14,375 nucleotides of DNA from DATGWF01 sp035299585 (GTDB lineage Bacteria; Actinomycetota; Actinomycetes; Actinomycetales; Microbacteriaceae), in assembly GCA_035299585.1 (NCBI GenBank), contig DATGWF010000005.1, positions 1-14,375 on the forward strand. Reading direction: 5' to 3'. Positions 1 to 7,541 of the stretch are shown one piece after another. The notes under the pieces were generated by a model, which ran no database searches, was not told the origin of the DNA, and worked only from the letters and a program-made list of their open reading frames with translations. The position numbers were made by a program, and so were the translations under genes. Each line of letters opens with the position of its first letter. Positions within the stretch are counted from its first letter, which is position 1.

Positions 1-663
1 GTCGAGGCGCGGGCTGGCGAACAGTTCGCCGCTTCGCCCGAATCGCGCGGGAGCTTCGGTGGGGACGGTGATGAGGTCCCAACCGGCGACCTCGCCAGCC
101 GCAACGCCGGCGGCCTCCGCGAGGCTTGCAATGATGTCGCCTGCGTCTCCCGCTGCCCAGACGGGCTGGACGTGGCGTTGGGTGTCGATTTTGAGGGCGG
201 CGTTGATGTCGCGATCGAGGTGGATGGCGAGGTGCGGGATGCGCAGTGCCGGCCCCGAACGGACCAGGTGCACGCTACCGTCATGGGTCACGAGCCGCCC
301 GGCAAGCTCGAGCTCACGGTCGAACCACGACGCAAGGATGGGGCCGCCGTAGACCTCCACGCCGACCTCGGCATATCCGGAGGCGGCGAATGATGGGGAC
401 GGCTTGACCACGAAACCAGGCGAATCGGTGTGGGTTCCGACGATGCGATACGGCGCATCCGGGCGCACTCCTGCGGACTGCTGCCAGGCGACGATTGCGC
501 CATCCCGCACGACGAATCCGCGCTCGGCCGAAATCGCCCCCGATTCGAGCGCGCCACGGCTCCAGCCGGCCGTCTCAAGCTGGCGCGCGGCCTGGTCGGC
601 AGCGTGGAAGCTCGATGGTGAGGCGCCAATGAAATGGGCGAAGGCGTCGATGAAGCCGGTCAT
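1..663 (-). CDS. M18 family aminopeptidase (aspartyl aminopeptidase-like), 3' part outside window
   Basis: Cytosolic dinuclear-zinc exopeptidase that in this family removes N-terminal residues (often acidic) from peptides. The first 221 residues are present, about half of the usual 420-430; the reading frame is open to the left edge. Visible family features in order: an N-terminal SPSSFH (residues 15-20, equivalent to the family SPTPYH), GTHTDSPGF around 76-84 containing the metal-ligand HTD (His78, Asp80), ASWFDREL at 111-118, IPHLAIHLDRDIN at 142-154, and FASPRLD ending at Asp221, where the family has its conserved RLDN segment. The ATG at 661-663 was chosen because it gives the normal M18 N-terminus and has GGAG a few bases upstream. 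The gene is divergent from the aldo/keto reductase gene across 61 bp. The family call is confident; substrate preference is inferred from family membership. Confidence 0.9.
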   Translation of the reverse strand, partial: MTGFIDAFAHFIGASPSSFHAADQAARQLETAGWSRGALESGAISAERGFVVRDGAIVAWQQSAGVRPDAPYRIVGTHTDSPGFVVKPSPSFAASGYAEVGVEVYGGPILASWFDRELELAGRLVTHDGSVHLVRSGPALRIPHLAIHLDRDINAALKIDTQRHVQPVWAAGDAGDIIASLAEAAGVAAGEVAGWDLITVPTEAPARFGRSGELFASPRLD

Positions 664-688
664 GGCTCCATCCAAGCACGCGCCGTGT

Positions 689-704
689 CCTGCACCCAAG
701 CAGG
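689..704. repeat. Inverted repeat CCTGC-N6-GCAGG in the divergent aminopeptidase/aldo-keto reductase gap
   Basis: CCTGC (689-693) and GCAGG (700-704) are perfect 5-bp arms around ACCCAA, placed about 21 bp before the reductase ATG and 25 bp before the aminopeptidase ATG. Position would suit an operator, but 5-bp GC-rich arms occur easily by chance in this genome and no second copy was seen. No convincing -35/-10 pair could be assigned in this gap. Confidence 0.25.
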
Positions 705-724
705 TTTCATGGTGGGATAGGGGC

Positions 725-1555
725 ATGACTATTCCTTCCATTGCGCTCAATGACGGAAACCACATCCCGCTGCTCGGTCTCGGCACCTACAAGACGCCGG
801 CCGACACCACCGCCGAGGTCGTCGGTGAAGCTATCCGTCTCGGGTACCGCCACATTGACACCGCCGCGCTCTACGGCAACGAAGCTGGAGTCGGTCGGGC
901 GGTTCGAGATTCGGGACTGCCGCGGAGCGAGTTCTTTGTGACCACGAAGGTGTGGAACACGGAACAGGGCGCCGCAAAGACGGCAGCAGCGTTTGAGAAA
1001 TCGATGGACGAGCTCGGGCTTGACACCGTCGACCTGTACCTCATTCACTGGCCGTGCCCGGGCAACGACCTCTATGTCGACACCTGGCGTGAACTCGAGC
1101 GCATTCGTGAATCGGGTCGCGCACGGTCAATCGGCGTCTCGAATTTTGCGCCTGAGCACCTTGAGCGGCTCGCTCAGGAGACGAGCATCAAGCCCGTCCT
1201 GAACCAGATCGAACTCCACCCGGCGCTGCAGCAGCGCGAGATTGTCGACTACTGCCGCGAGCACGGGATCGAGATTGAGTCGTGGGGCCCGCTCGGTCAG
1301 GGCAAGTACCCGCTGCTCGAGATGCCGGAAATCACTGCCGCTGCCGCAGCACACGGCAAAACACCCGCTCAGGTGGTGCTGCGTTGGCACGTGCAGCAAC
1401 GGTTCATCGTGTTCCCGAAGAGCACCTCGCCCGCGCGTCTCGCCGAGAACATGGACGTGTTCGACTTTGCCCTTTCCGATGCGGAAATGGCGGCGATCAC
1501 CGCACTCGAGAGCGGTCGTCGCGGCGGGCCCGACCCGCGCGAATTCAACGCATAG
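725..1555 (+). CDS. Aldo/keto reductase (2,5-diketo-D-gluconate reductase-like)
   Basis: Soluble NADPH-dependent reductase of carbonyl compounds, 276 residues, normal length for the AKR family. The catalytic tetrad is readable: Asp45 and Tyr50 in RHIDTAALYGNE, Lys75 in VTTKVW, His108 in LIHWP. Other family marks are LGLGTYKT near residues 17-24, SIGVSNF, LNQIELHP, and the C-terminal cofactor-binding segment FPKSTSPARLAENMDVFDF. The physiological substrate is not evident. The start is the ATG at 725, preceded by a purine-rich GGGATAGGGGC; the same frame is open upstream to about 404, but that part overlaps the opposite-strand aminopeptidase gene and has no reductase character. hrpA starts 3 bp after the stop, so the two are probably co-transcribed and translationally coupled. 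Confidence 0.93.
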   Translation: MTIPSIALNDGNHIPLLGLGTYKTPADTTAEVVGEAIRLGYRHIDTAALYGNEAGVGRAVRDSGLPRSEFFVTTKVWNTEQGAAKTAAAFEKSMDELGLDTVDLYLIHWPCPGNDLYVDTWRELERIRESGRARSIGVSNFAPEHLERLAQETSIKPVLNQIELHPALQQREIVDYCREHGIEIESWGPLGQGKYPLLEMPEITAAAAAHGKTPAQVVLRWHVQQRFIVFPKSTSPARLAENMDVFDFALSDAEMAAITALESGRRGGPDPREFNA

Positions 1556-1558
1556 TCG

Positions 1559-4500
1559 ATGAGGTTTGAGTATCCGCCTGACCTCCCGGTCAGTGCGGTT
1601 CGTGACGACATCGCCCGAATGGTCTCGACCAACCAGGTGGTGATTGTCGCGGGTGCGACCGGTTCGGGAAAAACCACGCAGCTGCCGAAAATCGCGCTCG
1701 AGTTGGGTCGAACGGCCATCGCCCACACCCAGCCACGGCGGATCGCCGCCCGGTCGGTTGCCGAGCGCGTCGCGAGCGAACTCGGGGTGGAGCTGGGCCG
1801 TGAGGTCGGCTACCAGGTCCGGTTCGATCGCCGTGCCGGAGTGCGCACCAAACTCAAACTCATGACCGACGGCGTGCTGCTCGCCGAGCTCGCGGCAGAT
1901 CCCAAGCTCTCCCGCTACGACACGGTCATCATCGACGAGGCCCACGAGCGCAGCCTCACCATCGACGTGCTCCTCGGACATCTCAAGCTGCTACTGGCGC
2001 AACGGCCCGACCTGCGCGTCATCATCACCTCGGCGACCATCGATCCCGAGAGCTTCGCTCATCATTTCGCCGACGCGTCAGGCGAACCCGCCCCGGTGAT
2101 TCTTGTGGAGGGACGCACCTACCCGGTCGAGATCCGGTATCGGCCGCTCGTCGGGGAGAGCGATGTTGCAGACGAAGACGGCGAGGTCGAGTCAAGCGAC
2201 CGCGACTACCTCACCGGCATTCTCGACGCGCTCGACGAGCTCGATCGCGAAGAGCCCGGAGACGTGTTGGTGTTCCTGTCCGGAGAGGCCGAGATTCGCG
2301 ACGCGAGTGACGCCATCCGTGGACACTACGCCAACCGACCGGCCGGCTACGGGTCAACCGACGTTCTCCCGCTCTACGGCCGGCTCGCCGCGAGCGACCA
2401 GCAACGCATCTTCGATCCGAATCGTCCCCCGGGTACGCGTCGGCGAGTGATTCTCTCGACGAACGTTGCCGAAACCTCGCTCACGGTGCCGGGAATCCGC
2501 TATGTCATCGACACGGGCATGGCTCGAATGAGCCGCTACTCGGCTCGGTCCCGCGTCCAACGCTTGCCGATCGAACCCATTTCCCAGGCCTCTGCGGCAC
2601 AGCGAGCGGGACGCGCCGGGCGCACTGCCCCGGGTATTGCGATCCGGCTCACGTCGGAGGATGAATTCCTCCGCCGACCGGAGTACACCGACCCGGAGGT
2701 GCTCCGCACGAGTCTGGCTTCGGTGTTGCTGCAACTTGCCGAACTCGGTGTGGACGACCCCGCAAGCTTCCCGTTCCTCACCCCGCCGGACTCGCGAGAA
2801 TTGCGCGCGGCTCGGGACGTGCTCGTCGAACTCGGTGCACTGAGTGCGACTGCGCCGCACACGCTGACGCCGCTCGGTCGAACGATTGCCCGAATCCCGC
2901 TCGAACCGCGATACGCCCGAATGCTCGTCGATGCGAGTGAGCGTGGTGTGGCCCGCGACGTCATGGTCATCGTGGCTGCGCTGTGCATCCACGACCCGCG
3001 CGAGCGGCCGAGCGAACATCGCGAAGCCGCGACCGCCGCGCACGCCCGGTTCAAGGATCCGAGCAGTGATTTTCTGAGCCTCTTGGGGCTCTGGAACTAC
3101 CTGAGCGAACTGCAACAGAGTGTCTCGGGGAATCAGTTCCGCAAGCGATGCCGGGCCGAATTCTTGCACTATCTGCGGGTGCGCGAGTGGCAGGACCTCG
3201 TGCGTCAACTCGAGCGCACCATGAAGGAACTCGGCCTGGCCGTGGGTGAACCGGTCGCCAATCCGGTCGCAATTCACCGCTCAATCATTCCGGGCCTGCT
3301 CTCCAGCATCGGGACTCGCGTCGAGCCGAGCAGCCGGCCGATGAAGGGCACAAAGGTCAAGCCGAGTACCGAATACCTTGGCGCCCGCGGTCGGCGCTTC
3401 GCACTGTCGCCCGGTTCGGATGTGCGGGGAACACCGCCCGCGCTCGTGATGGCCGCTGAACTCGTTGAGACGAGCCGACTGTTTGCGCGCACGGTCGCCG
3501 GTATCGAACCGGCCTGGGTCATCGCCGCCGCCGGAGACCTTGTGGAACGAAGCTACTCCGAGCCGCGCTGGGATCGCGCTCGTGGCAGTGCCATCGTGAC
3601 CGAGCGAGTGTCGCTTTATGGCGTCGTGTTGAGCGCCGGGGAGCGCCGCCAGCTCGCGCGCCTGCAACCCGAGCTGGCCCGTGAACTCTTCGTTCGGCAC
3701 GCGCTCGTGCTCGGCGAGTGGGAGATTGACCGTCTCGACCGCCGCGTGAGCGCGTTCGCCCGGAAGAACCGCGACATTTTGGGGCGGTGGAATGCCGCAT
3801 CGAACCGGCTCCGCGAACGCCACCCGTTCGACGAGACAGGCCTTGTCGAGTGGTATCTCGATCGCATCCCGGCCCACGTCACGGATGTGCGGAGTTTCGA
3901 GAAGTTCTGGCGTGACGCCGTCGCCGAGACACCCGAGCTGCTGACCCTCCCGGAGCCGGAGCCCGAGCGCAGTGAGCGGCTCGACCCGGCCCTGTTTCCT
4001 CGCGAATGGCAGGCCGGTCCGGTGCGATACCGCTTGAGCTACACGCACGCACCCGGTCGCGAGGAAGACGGCGTGAGCGTGCTCATCTCGGAACGCGATC
4101 TCGCTCGGGCGCGCGAAATCGACCTCGGCTGGGTGGTTCCCGGCCTCCGCACCGAGCTCGTGGCGGCCCTCCTTCGGAGTTTGCCCAAAACCCTCCGCCG
4201 CGAAGTGGTGCCTGCAAACGCGTGGGCGGAACGCCTCATTCGAGATCTCCCCGACGAGCCCATCGGTGATTTCCGCGAGGAGCTCGCCGCACTCATTAAG
4301 CGGGTCACGTTCGCACCGATTCGAGCCGGCGACTTCGACCTCGAGCGGGTCCCCGCCCACTTGAAGCCTCGCTACGTCGTCATCGGCCCGAACCGCAGGC
4401 CGGTTCGGGCATCTCGCTCACTCGAAGAGCTTCGGGACACGACCCAGTCTCCGGCCGTTCCGGAGCAACGCGAAACCGATACACCCACTCCGGTGAGCCG

Positions 4501-4900
4501 AGAAAGCCGAATCGAGGCGACGGTCGCGGCGAGCGGTGCGACTGGACCGGCCGCGGCGCGCGCGAAAGCCTGGGCAGCCGCCGCCCTCGCCGCAGACCCC
4601 GAACTGTCGGACGCAGAACTCGATCGGACTGTTCGCTCCGCCATAGCGGAGGCGATTCCAGCGGAACTCGCTCACATCGCCGACATCGAAGCGCTCGCGC
4701 GAGCCGTCGATAAGGCCATTCGTCGAGCCTCGAGCATCGACCGGGTCGGCGAGCTGGCGCGCGAGCGCGCCCGACTCGAGGAGCTCACCGGAGCCGGATT
4801 CTTAGAGCGATTGAGCCCCGACACCTTTGCCCAGGTCCCCGCCGAACTCCGCGCTGCACTCGCCCGCATCGACCCGAGTGCAAAGATGGGCATGTTGTGA
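1559..4900 (+). CDS. hrpA: ATP-dependent DEAH-box RNA helicase HrpA (short form)
   Basis: DEAH/RHA-family RNA helicase, 1113 residues; E. coli HrpA, about 1300 residues, acts on mRNA and translating ribosomes. Motifs in order: Walker A GATGSGKT (32-39), DEAH (126-129), SAT (158-160), QRAGRAGR (348-355). Then follow the HA2 helical region (about 400-470), an OB-fold-like part ending with YLGARGRRFALSPGS near 605-619, and the HrpA-specific C-terminal region (DUF3418-like) from about 680. Walker A lies only about 32 residues from the start, and the chain ends where related proteins carry their last conserved segment and about 100 further residues, so it is shortened at both ends. The ATG follows the reductase stop by 3 bp and has no good Shine-Dalgarno, suggesting coupling. 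The MFS gene overlaps its stop by 4 bp. A rare TTA codon occurs at 4802. Family assignment is very secure. Confidence 0.95.
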   Translation: MRFEYPPDLPVSAVRDDIARMVSTNQVVIVAGATGSGKTTQLPKIALELGRTAIAHTQPRRIAARSVAERVASELGVELGREVGYQVRFDRRAGVRTKLKLMTDGVLLAELAADPKLSRYDTVIIDEAHERSLTIDVLLGHLKLLLAQRPDLRVIITSATIDPESFAHHFADASGEPAPVILVEGRTYPVEIRYRPLVGESDVADEDGEVESSDRDYLTGILDALDELDREEPGDVLVFLSGEAEIRDASDAIRGHYANRPAGYGSTDVLPLYGRLAASDQQRIFDPNRPPGTRRRVILSTNVAETSLTVPGIRYVIDTGMARMSRYSARSRVQRLPIEPISQASAAQRAGRAGRTAPGIAIRLTSEDEFLRRPEYTDPEVLRTSLASVLLQLAELGVDDPASFPFLTPPDSRELRAARDVLVELGALSATAPHTLTPLGRTIARIPLEPRYARMLVDASERGVARDVMVIVAALCIHDPRERPSEHREAATAAHARFKDPSSDFLSLLGLWNYLSELQQSVSGNQFRKRCRAEFLHYLRVREWQDLVRQLERTMKELGLAVGEPVANPVAIHRSIIPGLLSSIGTRVEPSSRPMKGTKVKPSTEYLGARGRRFALSPGSDVRGTPPALVMAAELVETSRLFARTVAGIEPAWVIAAAGDLVERSYSEPRWDRARGSAIVTERVSLYGVVLSAGERRQLARLQPELARELFVRHALVLGEWEIDRLDRRVSAFARKNRDILGRWNAASNRLRERHPFDETGLVEWYLDRIPAHVTDVRSFEKFWRDAVAETPELLTLPEPEPERSERLDPALFPREWQAGPVRYRLSYTHAPGREEDGVSVLISERDLARAREIDLGWVVPGLRTELVAALLRSLPKTLRREVVPANAWAERLIRDLPDEPIGDFREELAALIKRVTFAPIRAGDFDLERVPAHLKPRYVVIGPNRRPVRASRSLEELRDTTQSPAVPEQRETDTPTPVSRESRIEATVAASGATGPAAARAKAWAAAALAADPELSDAELDRTVRSAIAEAIPAELAHIADIEALARAVDKAIRRASSIDRVGELARERARLEELTGAGFLERLSPDTFAQVPAELRAALARIDPSAKMGML

Positions 4901-6102
4901 ACCAATACGTCGAAATCTTGCGGACGCCCGGAGTGGCGCGAATCGTGTCATCTCAGTTGCTGGCCCGATTCCCCTACGGCATGCTCTCGATCTCGGTTCT
5001 CCTCTACATCCACGAGCGCACCGACTCCTATGCGATCGCGGGGCTCGTACTCGCGGCCTGCAGCATCGGCCAAGCGATTGCCGGACCGTTTTCCAGTCGG
5101 TTTATGGGGCAGTGGGGTGTCCGTCGGGTACTCATCATCGAGACGGCCGTGGCGGGCGTCGCGCTCACGGTGCTCGCGCTCGATGACTTTGCCGCTCCCG
5201 TCTATGTCGGCCTGGGGTTCGTGATTGGTCTCAGCATGCCGCCCGTCGGTTCGGCCGTGCGCACGCTCTACCCGAAGCTCGTTCCGGCGCACCAGACGAG
5301 TCGGCTCTACTCGTTAGACGCAACCGCTCAGGAAATCATCTGGGTCGTCGGCCCGATTGTGGCGACCTTCGTCGGCACCCAGCTCGGTGGCGCGTGGGGG
5401 ATCGGAGCGAGCGTCGCCTTCCTCGTCGGCGGCGGCGCCTGGTTCATCAGTTCGCCGGAGCTCGGGCGGGTGCGGATTCCGCCGTCGCGCCGACGCTTCG
5501 GTGCCGTCCTCACACAACCGTCGATTGCGGTCGTGACCGTCACCGGGTTCTTGCTCGTGGGGCTGTGGTCTGCCATTGAGGCCGGCGTCGTGACGGCCTT
5601 TGGCGAGGGAAACGCAGCCGGTGGCTTCGTACTGGCCATTTCGTCGATCGGTTCGATCGCCGGCGGGCTCGCCTTCGGTCACCTGCCGATTCGGCCGTGG
5701 ACCATCGCGCGGCGCATGCTCATCATGACCTTCGGCGTGGCGCTCGCCCTCGCGAGCCTCGACTTCTGGTGGCTGTCCCTCGCGCTATTTGTCACCGGAA
5801 TCGGCACGGCGCCAGCCCTCGCCGCACTGTCGACCGTGGTGTCGGCGAGCCTCAAATTTTCTGACACCGCGGAGGCATACGGCTGGGTGAGCACGGGCCA
5901 GCTCATCGGTGCCGCACTCGGTTCAGGCATCGCGGGCATTCTCATCGACCACGTTGGCTCGATTGGTGCGATCCTGACCGGACTCGGCTTCGGTGTCGCC
6001 GCGGTGGCGGTCTCTTCGCTCGCGGTGCGGTCGCTCCCCGACCTGCGTGGCCGCGACATCAGCCCGCAAGCGGATACCGACGCGATTCAATCGGTCGACT
6101 GA
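4897..6102 (+). CDS. MFS transporter
   Basis: Integral membrane transporter of the major facilitator superfamily, 401 residues, with hydrophobic segments consistent with 12 transmembrane helices in two halves separated by a basic loop (SRRRFGAVL). The loop between helices 2 and 3 carries the family signature in a drifted form (SRFMGQWGVRRVL). The first helix region, RFPYGMLSISVLLYIHERT, resembles that of drug-efflux-type MFS proteins of actinobacteria, but the substrate cannot be inferred. The start is GTG at 4897, within the GTGA overlap with the hrpA stop, which indicates translational coupling. A rare TTA leucine codon lies at 5314-5316. It is the last gene of the reductase-helicase-transporter unit before a 41-bp gap. 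Confidence 0.88.
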   Translation: MNQYVEILRTPGVARIVSSQLLARFPYGMLSISVLLYIHERTDSYAIAGLVLAACSIGQAIAGPFSSRFMGQWGVRRVLIIETAVAGVALTVLALDDFAAPVYVGLGFVIGLSMPPVGSAVRTLYPKLVPAHQTSRLYSLDATAQEIIWVVGPIVATFVGTQLGGAWGIGASVAFLVGGGAWFISSPELGRVRIPPSRRRFGAVLTQPSIAVVTVTGFLLVGLWSAIEAGVVTAFGEGNAAGGFVLAISSIGSIAGGLAFGHLPIRPWTIARRMLIMTFGVALALASLDFWWLSLALFVTGIGTAPALAALSTVVSASLKFSDTAEAYGWVSTGQLIGAALGSGIAGILIDHVGSIGAILTGLGFGVAAVAVSSLAVRSLPDLRGRDISPQADTDAIQSVD

Positions 6103-6106
6103 CGCA

Positions 6107-6112
6107 CTAGAC
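6107..6112 (+). promoter_or_regulatory. Possible -10 box for the small membrane protein gene
   Basis: TAGACT, matching the actinobacterial TAnnnT pattern, lies just after the MFS stop and about 31 bp before the GTG start of the small gene. No good -35 was seen at the expected distance, so this is only suggestive that the small gene can be transcribed on its own. Confidence 0.3.
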
Positions 6113-6143
6113 TCGAGACAGCACCGTTTTGGGAGGTAGCAGG

Positions 6144-6326
6144 GTGAACGTCGTCTGGTTCGTGGTTTCGTTCGGTTTGTTCATGATTGGCCTGTGGTTG
6201 TTTGGCGCCGCCTTCAGTGACCCGAACACCGCCATCTGGGTGTTCACCGCCGGCATTCTGCTGGTGTCGGTTTCGATGTACATCCCGTTCCACGTGCTCG
6301 GGATCAGCAAAAAGCACGACCACTAG
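6144..6326 (+). CDS. Small two-helix membrane protein, function unknown
   Basis: A 60-residue hydrophobic protein with two likely transmembrane helices (about residues 3-24 and 31-52) joined by a short FSDPNTA loop, ending in a charged tail GISKKHDH. The start is GTG at 6144: a strong GGGAGG (6131-6136) sits 7 bp upstream, and the frame upstream of it encodes only the Shine-Dalgarno itself. It follows the MFS gene by 41 bp on the same strand and may be read with it or from its own weak promoter. No family is recognised. Its size and layout fit the many short actinobacterial membrane proteins of unknown role. Coding status is supported by the ribosome-binding site, the hydrophobic pattern and the absence of a competing gene. 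Confidence 0.75.
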   Translation: MNVVWFVVSFGLFMIGLWLFGAAFSDPNTAIWVFTAGILLVSVSMYIPFHVLGISKKHDH

Positions 6327-6340
6327 GCCAGTGCGCGGGT

Positions 6341-6358
6341 GCGAGCTGTGCTGCTCGC
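6341..6358. terminator. Possible bidirectional terminator hairpin between convergent genes
   Basis: GCGAGC (6341-6346), a 6-base loop TGTGCT and GCTCGC (6353-6358) form a perfect 6-bp GC-rich stem, 14 bp after the small-protein stop and about 60 bp beyond the end of the LLM oxidoreductase gene. There is no T-run on either side, so it is not a classical intrinsic terminator; U-tract-poor hairpins are often proposed for actinobacteria. The remaining bases of this 91-bp gap show nothing else. Confidence 0.35.
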
Positions 6359-6417
6359 CGCCGCATCTGTACGCCGCGCCCACTCCCCACGCTCAACGTG
6401 CCGTAGCGGGCATCTGA

Positions 6418-7458
6418 TTAGCTTTCGAGGGCCTTGCGTACCCGCGGGATAACCTCGGTCGCGAACAGCGTGATGCTCGACATCAGCTGCTCGTGTGGCA
6501 TCGGACCGTTTGCGTACTTCATGTCAAAGCGCGAGGCCCCCAGCACGCTCATGCTGCGCACAATCTTCTCGGCGACGGTGTCGGGCGAGCCAACGTAGAG
6601 CGCACCCGCCGGTCCGGCTTCCTGCTCGAAATGCGCGCGCGACATGGTTGATCCCCAGCCGCGCTCCCGCCCGATACGCCCGAATGACTCCGCCCAACCG
6701 GGGAACAACTGATTGCGCGCCTCCTCGTCGGTCTCGGCGACGTGACCGATGGAATGGATGGCAATCGGGAGCTGCTCGCTGCCCATCTTCGCGAGCGACT
6801 GACGGTAGAGGTTGGCGAACGGTGCGAACCGATCGGCGCTGCCACCGATGATGGCGAGCACGAGCGGGAACCCAAAGCGGGCCGCGCGCACGACCGATTC
6901 GGGACTTCCGCCAACACCGATGAGCGTGCGCAGCGAACCGCCACCCTCAATCGGTGGGTACACCTTCTGCTCGTTGAGCGGCGGTCGAATCGTGCCGGAC
7001 CACGTGACCTCACCGGTCTTGGCCAGCTGGGCAAAAATCTCGAGCTTCTGCTCGAACAGCTCTTCGTACTGGTGCAGCGGATAGCCGAACAGCGGAAAGG
7101 ACTCGGTGAACGAGCCGCGACCGAGAATGACTTCGGCTCGGCCGTTGGAGATCGCATTGATGGTCGAGAAGCGCTGGAAGACGCGAATCGGGTCGTCGCT
7201 CGAGAGAACGGTGACTGCTGAACCCACGCGAATGCGCTCGGTCCGAGCGGCGATAGCAGACAGGACGGTCTCGGGAGTGGAGATGGCGAAATCGTCACGG
7301 TGGTGCTCGCCGACGCTAAAGACGTCGACACCGAGCCGGTCAGCGAGTTGCGCCTCCTCGAGGACGTCCCGAAGCACCGCAGCTTGCTCCTTCTTGTGGC
7401 CGTCGATTCCCTTTGTGACGTCACCGAAGGTTTCGAGACCAAATTCGAGCGTGCTCAT
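6418..7458 (-). CDS. LLM class flavin-dependent oxidoreductase (luciferase-like)
   Basis: Bacterial-luciferase-like (TIM barrel) flavin-dependent oxidoreductase, 346 residues, cytosolic. It starts STLEFGLETFGDVTKG and has the family segments DVFSVGEHHRDDFAIS, RIRVGSAVTVLSSDDPIRVFQRFSTIN, GRAEVILGRGSFTESFPLFG and, near the C-terminus, YVGSPDTVAEKIVRSMSVLG. This pattern matches the group annotated as LLM_2I7G-type probable oxidoreductases; cofactor (FMN or F420) and substrate are not settled by sequence. The ATG at 7456-7458 has AAAGGA 5 bp upstream on the coding strand. The frame continues upstream, but across the regulatory palindrome and into the divergent phosphatase gene, so that extension is rejected. 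It is divergent from the histidine phosphatase gene and convergent with the small membrane protein gene. Confidence 0.92.
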   Translation of the reverse strand: MSTLEFGLETFGDVTKGIDGHKKEQAAVLRDVLEEAQLADRLGVDVFSVGEHHRDDFAISTPETVLSAIAARTERIRVGSAVTVLSSDDPIRVFQRFSTINAISNGRAEVILGRGSFTESFPLFGYPLHQYEELFEQKLEIFAQLAKTGEVTWSGTIRPPLNEQKVYPPIEGGGSLRTLIGVGGSPESVVRAARFGFPLVLAIIGGSADRFAPFANLYRQSLAKMGSEQLPIAIHSIGHVAETDEEARNQLFPGWAESFGRIGRERGWGSTMSRAHFEQEAGPAGALYVGSPDTVAEKIVRSMSVLGASRFDMKYANGPMPHEQLMSSITLFATEVIPRVRKALES

Positions 7459-7484
7459 GCGCGTCCTTTCCATCGCTCCAACTA

Positions 7485-7498
7485 TATGCAACTGCATA
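7485..7498. promoter_or_regulatory. Operator-like palindrome TATGCA-N2-TGCATA
   Basis: TATGCA (7485-7490), AC, TGCATA (7493-7498) is a perfect 14-bp inverted repeat, AT-rich against a GC-rich background, 26 bp upstream of the LLM oxidoreductase ATG and 43 bp upstream of the phosphatase GTG. Its size and symmetry fit a dimeric MarR/TetR-type repressor site, and for the oxidoreductase it would lie over the likely promoter. No regulator gene is adjacent, so the binding protein is unknown. Confidence 0.5.
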
Positions 7499-7526
7499 CA
7501 ACGCGTCGATGACGGAATCATTCCCG

Positions 7527-7539
7527 TAGGACAATTGTC
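7527..7539 (+). promoter_or_regulatory. Possible -10 box and GACAATTGTC palindrome before the phosphatase start
   Basis: TAGGAC (7527-7532) resembles an actinobacterial -10 box. The next transcription start would fall at or just before the GTG at 7542, allowing a leaderless or nearly leaderless message; the only alternative ribosome-binding site is a weak AGGA 10 bp upstream. The perfect 10-bp palindrome GACAATTGTC (7530-7539) overlaps it. No clear -35 is visible. Confidence 0.3.
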
Positions 7540-7541
7540 TC

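Noticed and set aside
404..724. Upstream extension of the aldo/keto reductase frame
   Set aside because: It overlaps the opposite-strand M18 aminopeptidase gene, has no reductase features, and the ATG at 725 gives the normal AKR N-terminus.
3281..4360. Minus-strand frame of 359 codons opposite hrpA
   Set aside because: Antisense to conserved helicase sequence, with no recognisable domain or ribosome-binding site.
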